Positions 1 to 10,600 of a stretch of 64,000 nt of DNA are shown piece by piece. The position numbers were made by a program, and so were the translations under genes. Origin of the DNA: Corella eumyota (lineage: Eukaryota; Chordata; Ascidiacea; Phlebobranchia; Corellidae); NCBI GenBank assembly GCA_963082875.1, contig OY720097.1, forward strand, positions 2,108,001-2,172,000, written 5' to 3'. Each line of letters starts with the position of its first letter. The first letter of the stretch is position 1. Below the pieces are notes generated by a model. That model was not told where the DNA came from. It saw nothing but the letters and a program-made list of their open reading frames with translations, and did not search any database.

Positions 1-165
1 TTTTACAAAACTGTACTTTGGTTTAAAGTTTCGATTAATTTGATGTCTTTTTATTTTTAAATTAAATTTTTTAGGTCATTTTCTTGCATATTTTTAAAAA
101 TATTCTTTTTTTTATTATTTTTTCCTATTTTTTCTATGCAAAATAAAATTAAAATTTTTTTTAAG

Positions 166-569
166 GCGATCCCTTTTCAAACTGGAAATTCCAATTCTTC
201 TGTTGCTGCTCAACTTGCTAATTTATCAGGAATTTCTCAGGTTGAAATAATCTCTTAAAATTTTCAACAATTTAAAATGAATTTGTAAAATTAAAACTCT
301 ATTTATATTAGTGGCCTTTGCTCTATTCTGTAAAATATATAAAAGTGCCAAATTTTTAATATTTTGTATTTAAAATTTTCAAATCTTTTTAAAATGTTGT
401 TGGTTTCAGCCTCTGAACGGAGATTTTCAGCTTAACGGAGAAATTATTCAACAATCTGTCGAAGGTCTGGTCCCCCTAAATAACAACAACAACAACAATA
501 ATAACAATATTAACAACAACAACAGAACAAAAACAGGGAAAATGAAAAGTGGAATGAGGACTAGTAAAG
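166..569 (+). CDS. Two coding exons of a partial gene entering from the left (possible alternative 5' end of Pax2/5/8)
   Basis: Exon 166-240 (AG at 164-165, GT at 241) is 25 codons, phase 0 to 0. Exon 410-569 (AG at 408-409, GT at 570) is phase 0 to 1. The translation is Ser/Asn/Gln-rich, with a poly-Asn run and a basic end reading KMKSGMRTSKG. Earlier exons lie outside the window. The second exon ends on G in phase 1, exactly the phase needed to join the paired-box exon at 5897, giving ...TSKG-HGSGVN. The basic tail also resembles the end of the other Pax first exon (KSSKMRT), including the shared DNA ATGAGGACTA. I infer an alternative upstream first part of the Pax gene, but these exons could belong to a separate upstream gene. 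The exon structure is well supported; the assignment is not. Confidence 0.55.
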
Positions 570-1911
570 GTTAGCTTGTTTTATGATTTCTATTTTTAAT
601 TACAGAGTAGAAATTTCAAATTAAAGATCATAGGTTGTAACTTTTACTCTTCAGGCTCTATATAATATTGGTCTATTTTCTATTCCTAATGTAATTTGCA
701 TAGCCTAGTATAAGGTAACTTTTTAACCCAGCTTATTCTAAAGATGGATTTAAATCAGTTAAAGTTAAATAAAATTTAGATAAAACATTTTAAATGTAAT
801 AGATAGTCGGGATATAACATAAAATATATTTTGAAGAAATTAAGTCAAATTCTTAGCCTTGACTTAAGTTATAGCCAAGAATATACCTTAACAAATCTAG
901 TTAAATTTTTACTATTCGAAAGTATGTAAATTGTGTTTATTTAGATATTTCGTTTAGGACCTACAAGGTAAAATATTAAGATTGATTGTATTGTAATTTT
1001 GCTTCCATTATTCTACAAAGTCTCAGGCTCGGTTGACTTAAGATTAGTTCTAGTTATTTAACTTAAGATACTGCGACGCCAAAAACCTTAAAAACGGCGC
1101 CAAATTAAGCGACCAATGAATTTATAATACGACCACGAACACTATGACCCAAACATTGTTGTGGGTCACGTGACCTTGTTATTGGTGTTAGGACTGAATA
1201 GTTTTTCAGTCAATGGTACGAACGCTACATTGGTCTTCCGTATCGTAATATCGTATGTTTCAATGCGCTTCTATTTCGTCATAGTGCGTTGATAGTGCGG
1301 AAATAGAAAGGGAATTTACCATGTTTTGAAATCAGAATTCTGTTGTATATTATATTTATGTTTACAGCTTTTTCATTCGATTTTTGGCAAGATTAATACT
1401 TTTTTAGAAACCTTTAAATGACAGTTTATATCTTGAAATAATTTAAGTTATGTTTACTCGAACGTTTTAGCAATAATATTTAAAAATAAAATCCTCTATA
1501 AAAATGCTTTTAAAAATAATTTTTCAAGTTAAACGAATCAGAAAAACAGTTTTCTATTTGTGAGCTCAATAAAGTCCGATCAGGTTACCTGGTTACAGCT
1601 CGTTGCCAGGCAACAACAAACCGTGACTGGTCGGGGTTCAACAAAATTGCTGAAACTGGAATTTTTACTCCAAATATTTTGACTCGGAATCTTCAATCGA
1701 GCATTACGAGTTGATGAACCGAAAAGTTGATCTGAAAGATGGGAATTTGATAAAGATGGAACTCAAGTTAATAGAATTAAACAAAAAACATACCATCCAA
1801 TATCAATAAACACCCTTTTTTCTACAATTTTATCAAAATAAGCACCAGCCATTGCAATTCAATTTATTGCTTCAATCTTTTATGACGTCACAATAGTCAT
1901 TTTTCTCACAG
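570..1911. other. Non-coding stretch, no gene seen
   Basis: AT-rich sequence between candidate upstream exons, read on both strands without a convincing gene. From about 1070 to 1330 it is noticeably richer in GC and CpG, with a 12-bp palindrome at 1164, and could be a promoter or enhancer. CpG-containing words (ACGAACG, CGTATCGTAATATCG) cluster there. Confidence 0.5.
1164..1175. promoter_or_regulatory. Perfect 12-bp palindrome with E-box core
   Basis: GGTCACGTGACC is a perfect palindrome around CACGTG, the core bound by bHLH-zip factors of the USF/MITF/TFE type. It sits in a locally GC-richer stretch about 3.5 kb upstream of the Pax start codon at 4664. Binding is not shown by sequence alone. 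Confidence 0.4.
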
Positions 1912-1975
1912 GTGTCTGTTGACGCCAACTATCCTGCCGTGCAAGCAGCGCGTTCTGCTTCACTAAATCTTTCAG
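1912..1975 (+). CDS. Candidate alternative exon upstream of the paired box
   Basis: A 64-bp open segment between a good acceptor (TTTTCTCACAG) and donor (GTATGT). Read in phase 0 it gives VSVDANYPAVQ then AARSASLNLS and ends in phase 1, so it too can join the paired-box exon at 5897 as ...NLSG-HGSG. The ANYP word recalls the short first exon of vertebrate PAX5, which contains KNYP and also ends just before GHGGVN. Read instead in phase 1, directly after the 410-569 exon, it stops after three codons, so it could be a terminal exon of an upstream gene. Confidence 0.4.
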
Positions 1976-2703
1976 GTATGTTAAGTTTCGGTTTACCCCG
2001 CATTCACTGAAGCGAAACATCCATGCAGATCAAAAAACAATACCTCATTGTGACGTCAGCATTCTTTCTGGTTCGGATTAGGCTCGAGATGCTCAAGTCG
2101 TCACGTTTTTCAAGAAAACGTAAAATATTGATTTTTAAAACGCGATTTTTTTAAATGTAAGCTCTGTGACGTAACAGTTCGTTCGTTGTTTAAACAAACA
2201 AGGAGTTAAACGTGTAATAAAGTCAAAATTCCACCTGTGTTTACCTGTAATCAATTCGGGGGCCGGGATACGCGCCATTACCCACGCAATGACGTCACCA
2301 CATACCCCATGAAGTCATCCGTGAAAAGACACGGTTTCCTGACTGCTCCAGTCATTTGTGACGTAATAGTGAGGTCAATAGAAGGTGGAATGGGTGAATG
2401 GAAATATTTTATTTTTGGATTTCGATATTTTTAAGTTCGAGGAAATCTTGTTTTTTTTGAGAGTTTTGAAATTTGAGTTTAATTTGTCCGTTCAGGGTTT
2501 TGAATCTGGAATTTTGCGTGAATTTAAATGGATTTTGTTTTTTTGGTGCAGCTGATATCCAAGTTTTTGCAACGTGTTATCTAAAAAAGTAAATCTATTG
2601 TATAAAACTTAAAAAAACATAAAGTAAAACGAATGTTACTTTGTTTACCTTATATTTCTAGATGTTACAAATGTTACTTTTTGTGTTTTTTTATTTTTAC
2701 TTG

Positions 2704-2766
2704 AGGGTGCTACAGCATTAGGGCAATGGGGATTAAACCGACCTCATGGTGGTGTAGCAAGTGTTT
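2704..2766 (-). repeat. SINE family 1 fragment
   Basis: A short piece of the tRNA-like head of the common SINE in reverse orientation (GGGTGCTACAGCATT, then GGATTAAACC, then GGTGTAGCAAGTG). Most of the body is missing. Confidence 0.7.
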
Positions 2767-4029
2767 TTTACCACTTTAAAAAAAAAACAATTTAACTTGT
2801 AACAAACTTTAAATATATTTTATTTTTATTGCATTATTTTTATTTTTTATTTGCTTTATAAAATATAAAACAATTTTTTTTTTAAACAAAGTAGTACTAT
2901 AAATTAACGCAAGGGTTAATGCATTATTTAAAAAAATAGTGTCCGCGCGTTGGAGCTAGAGATACACTAAAATAAAAAAATTCTAGCGCAAATAGTAAAT
3001 TTAATATTTTATTTAAATAGTAAGTTGATAAGAATTCTGCGAAATAACAAAATTAATTTATTTGTTTATAACTATTTTTACCAACGCAACATTTACATAT
3101 TATTTTATGACTTTTAATAAAAAAATTTATTTTTAAACTATTAAAATTTTTTTTGACATTATTTGCTATAAGTCTAATGTTAAATATTTGTTACTTGTTA
3201 ATTAAAACTTTTCCAAATTTTTTTATTCGTTATTTTTTCAGAATATATTTTTTTAAATAATTTAATAAAAAAAATATTTTGATTATGCAGAAATATGTCT
3301 TTCCAAAGGTCATATGGTCAATGGTCAAATCAAGTTAAAAAAATTCTCAAGTCTTAATTTTTTTGACATTTTTGTCTTAATACACTCCAGGCATTGACGT
3401 CACAATTCTTATTATTGTAAATTTATTTTCTTTATCATTCCTTGCCTGGGTGAACAGCTAGCCCTTAACTTCGATTCGCTTCATTGCGTATTCTTTTCGC
3501 TTCAGCGACTTAGAATACGAACCATAGCGAGTGTGTGTGCACGCGCGACGATTTCTTTTTTCTTCTTGTTTTATTGTTACATCACAAGCGATTCTAAGGT
3601 AGTCATGCGTAGCCAACTCGGAGCGACGCCGTGCTTTGAAAGCGCTGAAGACTTTCGGTAAAGGCAAGCTTTTATATTCTAGAATAACGAAACAATTTTT
3701 TTATTTTATTCTTTAGATTAAATGACACACAGATTGAATTAATTATTAGTTTTCAAAAAGTTTTGAGTTAGTTAGTATACTATCTAGTTGTCCGTAGTTC
3801 TTTGTTTTGTTTTGTAATTATTCTTGCGTAAAAAATGGTAGGAAATGCTTTGTTTTTAATTAGTTGAGGCGTAAAAATAAAATGCAAGTGTAAAGATTAT
3901 TTAAATTAGATTAAATATTGATATGTTTTAAAATGATCGCGCTATTTTTTATTGTGTTTATTATTTTTGACCCATTAATTCTTTTTCGCGCGATTAGTCT
4001 CAAAGCAGCCAAAGCGCATTGGGCGTGAC

Positions 4030-4440
4030 AAAATGGCGATTTCTAGGTATAGGCCAGTCAACATAGAGACCGTTTTCATCGAGTTTAATCGCGCTTTTAA
4101 TGGCGATATATCAACGGTAAACCATTTGTATATTGTTAAACATGAATAAAAGACAATGTAGTTATGTTAAATGTTTCTAGAATGCAGTAGAACTTGATTA
4201 ATACTCGCTTGGTTAACTTTTTAATCTATTCGGTTGAGTGAACAAAAAATCGGTAGAGCGAAATGATGATTCGGTTTATTGCACGCGCGACAATCAATTT
4301 TGATGCAATCCCAGCTGATCCTAACTTTGTTTACATTTTTCGTAACGATTTTGTAGTAAAGTTTAACAGTTTTTAGGTTTAGTTGCTAATGTTTAACGCA
4401 CTTAAGGTTTTTACTTTAACTGCGGTTCCCCAAAATGGCG
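4030..4440 (+). promoter_or_regulatory. Two YY1-like AAAATGGCG sites in the Pax upstream region
   Basis: AAAATGGCG occurs at 4030-4038 and again at 4432-4440, both on the plus strand, 230-630 bp before the start codon. The word matches the YY1 core (AANATGGCG), typical of promoters and positions just downstream of transcription starts. This is a motif match only. Confidence 0.35.
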
Positions 4441-4663
4441 TTATCAAGGCCAAGTGATGATTGAAAGATAAGATAGTATTTGCTGTTTCAAAAAAGCGAT
4501 TTATTAAATTAGTACGTCTAATTTAGTTTATAGCTTGTCTAATTTATCAACAATTTGATAATGATACTAGTTTTTTTAAAACAAACAAAGCTTTAAATGG
4601 GAGAAATTGCTTTTGTTTTACAGTATTTCACTTTACATTAAAGTTTGTTTAATTAAATAAAAT

Positions 4664-7600
4664 ATGGAAAATGTTAGTGGTGACCATGTCCAAGAAATTG
4701 AAGTTATTGAACAAGAAGAAGTTTTAATTGAACAGGAGGATGAAAATAAAATTGTAAATATCACAATTGAGACAGAAAATACAAGAAAAAGATCAGCGAA
4801 AAATGATGTGGAAGATTTACCAACTAAAGTGAAAAAACACGATAAACCAAAAGACTCTGATCCTGAGTTTGAAATCTCAGTTGAAAATGTTGATTCTGAG
4901 AATTCAGAAAAAGACAATTCACAAAATGAGGTTGCAGTTGTTGAACTGGAACAACATGGTTCAAATGTTGATCCCGAAAAAGAAATGCTCGAGCTTGCTG
5001 ATGCTGCTGCGGCCGCAACACATTACACTGAAGAGGTCATAGTTCAAGACCCCTCCTCACAGTCAATATTAAACGATTTATCACAACTTGGTAACTCAAA
5101 TGAATCTGGTCAGGTTCAAATTGTGGTTGAACAAGATGGTAGTTTAAAACCTGATCCTGATTACAACGAGCAAACTTTATCCTCGGGTGATAAAATCAAC
5201 AATCAACCGACTAACACAGCAACTGTGGCAGCACCACAAGGAGTAAATCCAAGTATGATGAGTAATCTTCTACACACGGCTGCAGCGGTTGCAGCATCAC
5301 AAAATGTGGCAGCTGCCACAGTCCAAGTCATACCTGGACAAGCGGCCGGCACAATACAACTTGTACCAGCATCAGAAGTACAAAAAACACAACAAATGAT
5401 GGCATCGGGTATGCCACCGCAGGGTGGCCAAACAACTACAGATGATAACAAAACAACACAACCAGTTTTTACTTATTTGGTCACTAGTCAAGGCACTTTG
5501 ATTGCTGCACATGCAAGCGATGGAACCGAATTAATATCTGGGTCTTCAACTCACAAAACAACAAAAAAACGAGGTCGAAAGTCAAGTAAAATGAGGACTA
5601 AAGAGCAGGAAGATGCAATGTCAAACCCCAATTTAAATGAAGATGATGACGGTAGAGTTCTGTTATTGTTAGAAAATCTATTTCACAGTTTAAAAGCCGA
5701 TATTTCCTCAAATATATTAATCAAAAGTTAAAAATAAAGTTTTTTTTTAATTTTAGTTACACTGTTTAAGGTATAACATTAGGTGCACAAATGCATCTAG
5801 AAAACAAACAAAATAAAACCAATTTTTGCATAGATTACAATGTCTCAAGAAAATTACTTTTTAAACCACAAAAATTAACTTTTTATTTTCCTGCAGGTCA
5901 TGGAAGTGGTGTAAACCAACTTGGTGGAATGTATGTGAATGGAAGACCCCTTCCTGAACCAATCAGACAGAGGATTGTCAACTTATCCCACCAAGGTGTT
6001 CGTCCTTGTGATATTTCCAGACAACTCAGAGTATCTCATGGATGTGTCAGTAAAATACTAGCAAGGTATAAATAATTGGGTTTTAGATTAAAATATCGCG
6101 TGTCAAATTACTTTACATAAAAAGTATAAAATATAACACTAAAATTATCATTTTAATAAGATAGCACTATATACAAACTATATATATTTAATGCCAAATT
6201 AATGTTTCCTTATTTTATTAAATTTAATATGAAAACCACTTTTATAATGAATTTAGATGTTAATAAATAAAAAGTAATTTAATATATTTTGTAGTTTTAG
6301 TTTTTTCTCTTTAAGGACTTTTTATCTTCTCTTAAGTATATGTTTTTTTTTATTACAGATATTATGAAACTGGTAGTATTCGGCCAGGTATAATAGGTGG
6401 CAGCAAACCTAAAGTTGCCACTAATGATGTTGTGTTAAAAATCACTGAATATAAGCGGGAAAATCCCACCATGTTTGCATGGGAAATAAGGGATAGATTG
6501 TTGGGAGATGGAATTTGCACGAGTGAAACTGTTCCAAGTGTATCATCAATAAACAGGTAATTAGTGGTTTGTAGAACTATATTTAGTTCTAACATATTCA
6601 ATAGCCTATCTAAACTTTTTTGAAGCAAAAAACTTGATATGAAAAAAATTATTTCTGCAACAGACTTAGACTAACAAATTTTGTAGAATATATTAAGAAA
6701 TTTTGAAACATTCACCAAAATACTTTTTTATCTTAACTTTTTTAAAACAAATAGTTATATAAAAAAAGGCATTTAAGCAACAGACCATTTGACTAATAAA
6801 TTTTGAAGAATCTGTTAGTAAATATGTAACCAATAACTACAATACTTTAATCTTATAGCATTAGGTTGTCTAAATTGCTCATATAAAACATTAAAGCTAA
6901 TTTTAAAACACTTAAAAAACTATGTAACAAATTTATAAGATTTATTTTTTTAAAGAATTGTTCGAAGTAAAACAGCAGAGTTTATGCGAGATAACCAACG
7001 TTTATCTGAACAAGCAAACATCCCTTCCCCTTTGCTTCAACACATTCCTAAAAGTATGTTTTACATTTTATTTCCAATATAATCGTGGTTTAGATTAAAT
7101 TCATGCCCATTCAACAATTTGTTTTTATAATCAATTGAAGGATGAATCATTTTTTAAGCTAACATGAGGTTTTATTTTCTGGGAATTTAATTTATCATTA
7201 TTTCTATTTGTTTTGAGTAATATTGATATTCATATTATATGTAAATAACAGAGAAATAATTCCTAAAAAATCATAAAAACAGTAAAATAGCCAATATATT
7301 TTCTATAAAATTATTAATTTAAAAAAAAAATCTTTAAATTTTCAGCAGAAAGAAAAAGATCCAACACTGCGCCCGGCAACAATGTTACTATCGGCAACCA
7401 GCAGGGAACCAATGGGAGCACAGTATCGAGTATTGACCTGGCAACCATGCAAATGTTGGGCACCAACAATGAACAACTTTCCCATTATGTTTCTGTGAAC
7501 AACAGTAAGTTAAAATCCTAAAAAAATTTAGATTATTTATAAACATTTTGTGTTTTATTTTTTGTAAAAGCACAAAGCAGCGCAATACAAAAGTGGGATT

Positions 7601-10600
7601 GTTATTAATAAAAACGCTTTTGTAAGCTTAAAAACAAAATGAAAGCAGCGTTATCTGCTTCTTTGTAAAATTTTTAAAGGCCCCTTTATTGTTTAATTAC
7701 TTTGTCGAAAATTTTAATTAGTATAACACATTTACACTTATACATAATTATAATTAAGATTAACAAAAAATTAACAAAATTGGTTAGTTAGATGTGGTGT
7801 ATTAGTTAACTCTAGTTTATCAAAAAACTAACAAATCCTTTTAATTTAAGACACAATAACAAAACAAGAAGCAGTGACCACCAGTGCTGTGAGTTCAACT
7901 GACCAAACCAGGATTTTAAGTTTAAGTAATTTGCTTGGAATATCTCCTGGCCATGCTGCCCTACTTGCAAGTAACTCGCCTGGTAAGTATTGTAAAGAAT
8001 GATTAATTTACACTTTTAAGTTGTATTTTTTGATCACTTGTATTTTATAGTTTTTTAATGAATTCTTTCTTGTACCTTATGGCCTTTGCTAATTCTATCT
8101 TTTTTACTAAACAATCTTAATTTTTTTCGACAGCCATATTGTACAAATGATTCAAAATATTTATTTGATAGTTTTTTTGTATTTAACAAAACTATCTTTA
8201 GCAAACACAAATGTTTAAGAACCGATTATTGAATTCATCACAAACACAATAGAAACGATCGTTTTACAATATTTTAGTCTTTATCTAATTTCAATATTAG
8301 TCTTTATCCAATTAACAAATTAACAAACTTTTTTTTAGCCTTTAACCAAGCTGCCACAGTGGTGGGAAACTCCCTGAACAACAACTCAACCACTAATAGC
8401 GAACCCCCTAAAATCACAAGCCCCCCAATTACAACGTTACCTACCGTTTTGGCATCATTACCTCTGGGTCAACAATACGAACTTCTTAAAACTGTTGAGG
8501 GGAGTTTAGTGGCTGTACAACAAGATTCTAAAGAGGTCAGCAAATTTTTTTTTGTTGGTTTCAATTACCTTATAACAGTATATATATTATTTTTTTGTAT
8601 ATAATTTTTTTTATTCATATCACCCCAAAGTGATAGGTTTTCATATATTTATTTAAAAAGAGTGTGGTTTTTGGGACTTGTTTTTAACTATCTGTAAATG
8701 CCAGGCTCAAGGGCAAATAATGTGGCATTAGTGCAGCTCAAACTCATAACCTTTTGGCTCATAGTATGCTGGCATGAGGGCCATAGTAATAACAAGTGTT
8801 AATCTTTATAATTATTTTAATTATTTGATTTTACTAGAAAACCTCTTCAACCCCTTCTAGTGTTGGAAATCAACAGATAATTATCAATTCCCAGGGTCAA
8901 ATAATATCCCAGTCTCAAATAAGCACTCCTTCAAATAATGTGCTCACTAATGCAGCGGTAAGCCTATTACTATACTTTTATTATTTGTTTTAAAGAATGT
9001 ATTTTGATTGTTTAACACTTTTTTCGATTTTTAGGGCCAGTTAATATTACCACAAGGTACTCAAGCCCAGTCTAACTTAATAGTGACATCTAGTGGACAG
9101 TTATTATCCAATGCTGTTCAAAGTTTGGCTTCAACTCAAAACAATGAGGTAAGCTATACACTGATTTATTATCATTAACCTTTATAAAATATTAAATTTA
9201 AATATTTTTTTGACATAATTTCTATTTTTTTTTTAGTTGGTGAACAATGTTGTTACGTTGGCAACCAATCAGGTGCTCTCTACCACCCCTGGTGTTGAGA
9301 AAAGTAAAGCACCGAGCCCCCCAATTTCAAGTGAGTTAAACAAGAAAATAAATTTGAATAAATATTAGTATATATTTAAAATAGGTGAAAAGTCTACTAA
9401 TACATCATTTTTTTATATTTTTAATTAACCACAGACCAACAACAGAACTTGGTGACTTTAACCCAGCAGCAGATCCAGCAATTAGCAGCACAAGGAGTTG
9501 TAATTCAACCTTCCAATAACCTACAATATCAACCTTATATAGAACAACAACAACCAGAGGTAGAAAAAAAATTTTCTTTTTTGTTAAATTTCTTTATAAT
9601 TTAAATTAAACACAGTAAATTGTGGATTCCTTTAAAAATGTATAAAAAATACAATCTTTAACCCTTGCTATTTTGTGTAATGACTATACATGAAAAATTG
9701 CATTTTATTTTTATGTATTATAACTACAATAAAATCTGCATGTTTTTAAAAAATGTTTTTAAATTTAAAAATCTTTCGTAAAGCATGTTTAGTTTACCTA
9801 AAAAACTTAACTCTTGCATGTTAAATTTTAAACTTCTATAACTATTAACACAGAAAACAGACCGTAGCGATCTTGTTAAAGTAATTGAGGACAAAGTACC
9901 AAAAACGGTCGAAATTTCTGAAGTTGAAAAAGAGATTGAAATTCCAGAGGTAGCTGTGATTAACAAAAAATTCCAAAAATGTCTAAAAAAATTACTGCAG
10001 TTAAAAAAAAAATTCTTGGATTTGCACTTGTTGACGTTACTTAACACGTTTTTAAAAATTTAACATTTCTTCTTCTTACCTTATTAGATTAATATTACTC
10101 CTATTAAATAGCTATGCATAAAACCTATTATGAATGCTTTAATAATGGTTCTTATTTATAACAAACTCTTTAAACTTTTTAGAAACAAACTCAACAACAA
10201 AATGAAAATCAATTTATACTTGCTGAAGACCAACAACAGTTATTCAAAGCATTACAAAATGGTAAATACTTTGTGCTTTTTATTTTTTAAAACTCCTTAA
10301 TATACTTTTATTGGTTTATACATTTAAAACTTTAGAAACAATATTAATGTCCAATTTTAAAGCTGTTAAAATCAAAAAGCTGTTGTTTGTGGAGGTAATT
10401 GACTATGGGCAAATATCTGTTGTCACCTCATTATTACAAGCTATTTAAAAGTCACCAGCCAATTGTAATAATGCAACCTATAGAGCAGGCTTAAAAAGTA
10501 ACATACAATTAGGTTACCATTAAAGTTACTTTATAATTCCAATAAGTTAACTAAATGTTATTATTTCAACAGCAATATTGGTGAAACAAGAACCTACAGA

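Larger units (their letters stand above)
1976..4663. other. Upstream and promoter region of the Pax gene
   Basis: No supportable protein gene. It contains three exact TGACGTCA sites (2051, 2290, 3395), a SINE fragment near 2704-2766, a GC-richer stretch at about 3460-3660 that may hold the start of transcription, and two AAAATGGCG sites. A possible 5' UTR donor (ATGGTAGGA, near 3837) and an acceptor (TTTTACAG ending at 4623) suggest an intron in the 5' UTR, or a trans-splice acceptor 40 nt before the start codon. Confidence 0.45.

Noticed and set aside
3458-3667. 69-codon minus-strand open frame in a GC-richer stretch upstream of Pax
   Set aside because: No domain, no splice partners and no conserved motif. 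The stretch is better read as promoter or 5' UTR DNA of the Pax gene.
5203-5451. Cys/Ala-rich minus-strand open frame
   Set aside because: Shadow of the Ala/Gln-rich first Pax exon on the other strand.
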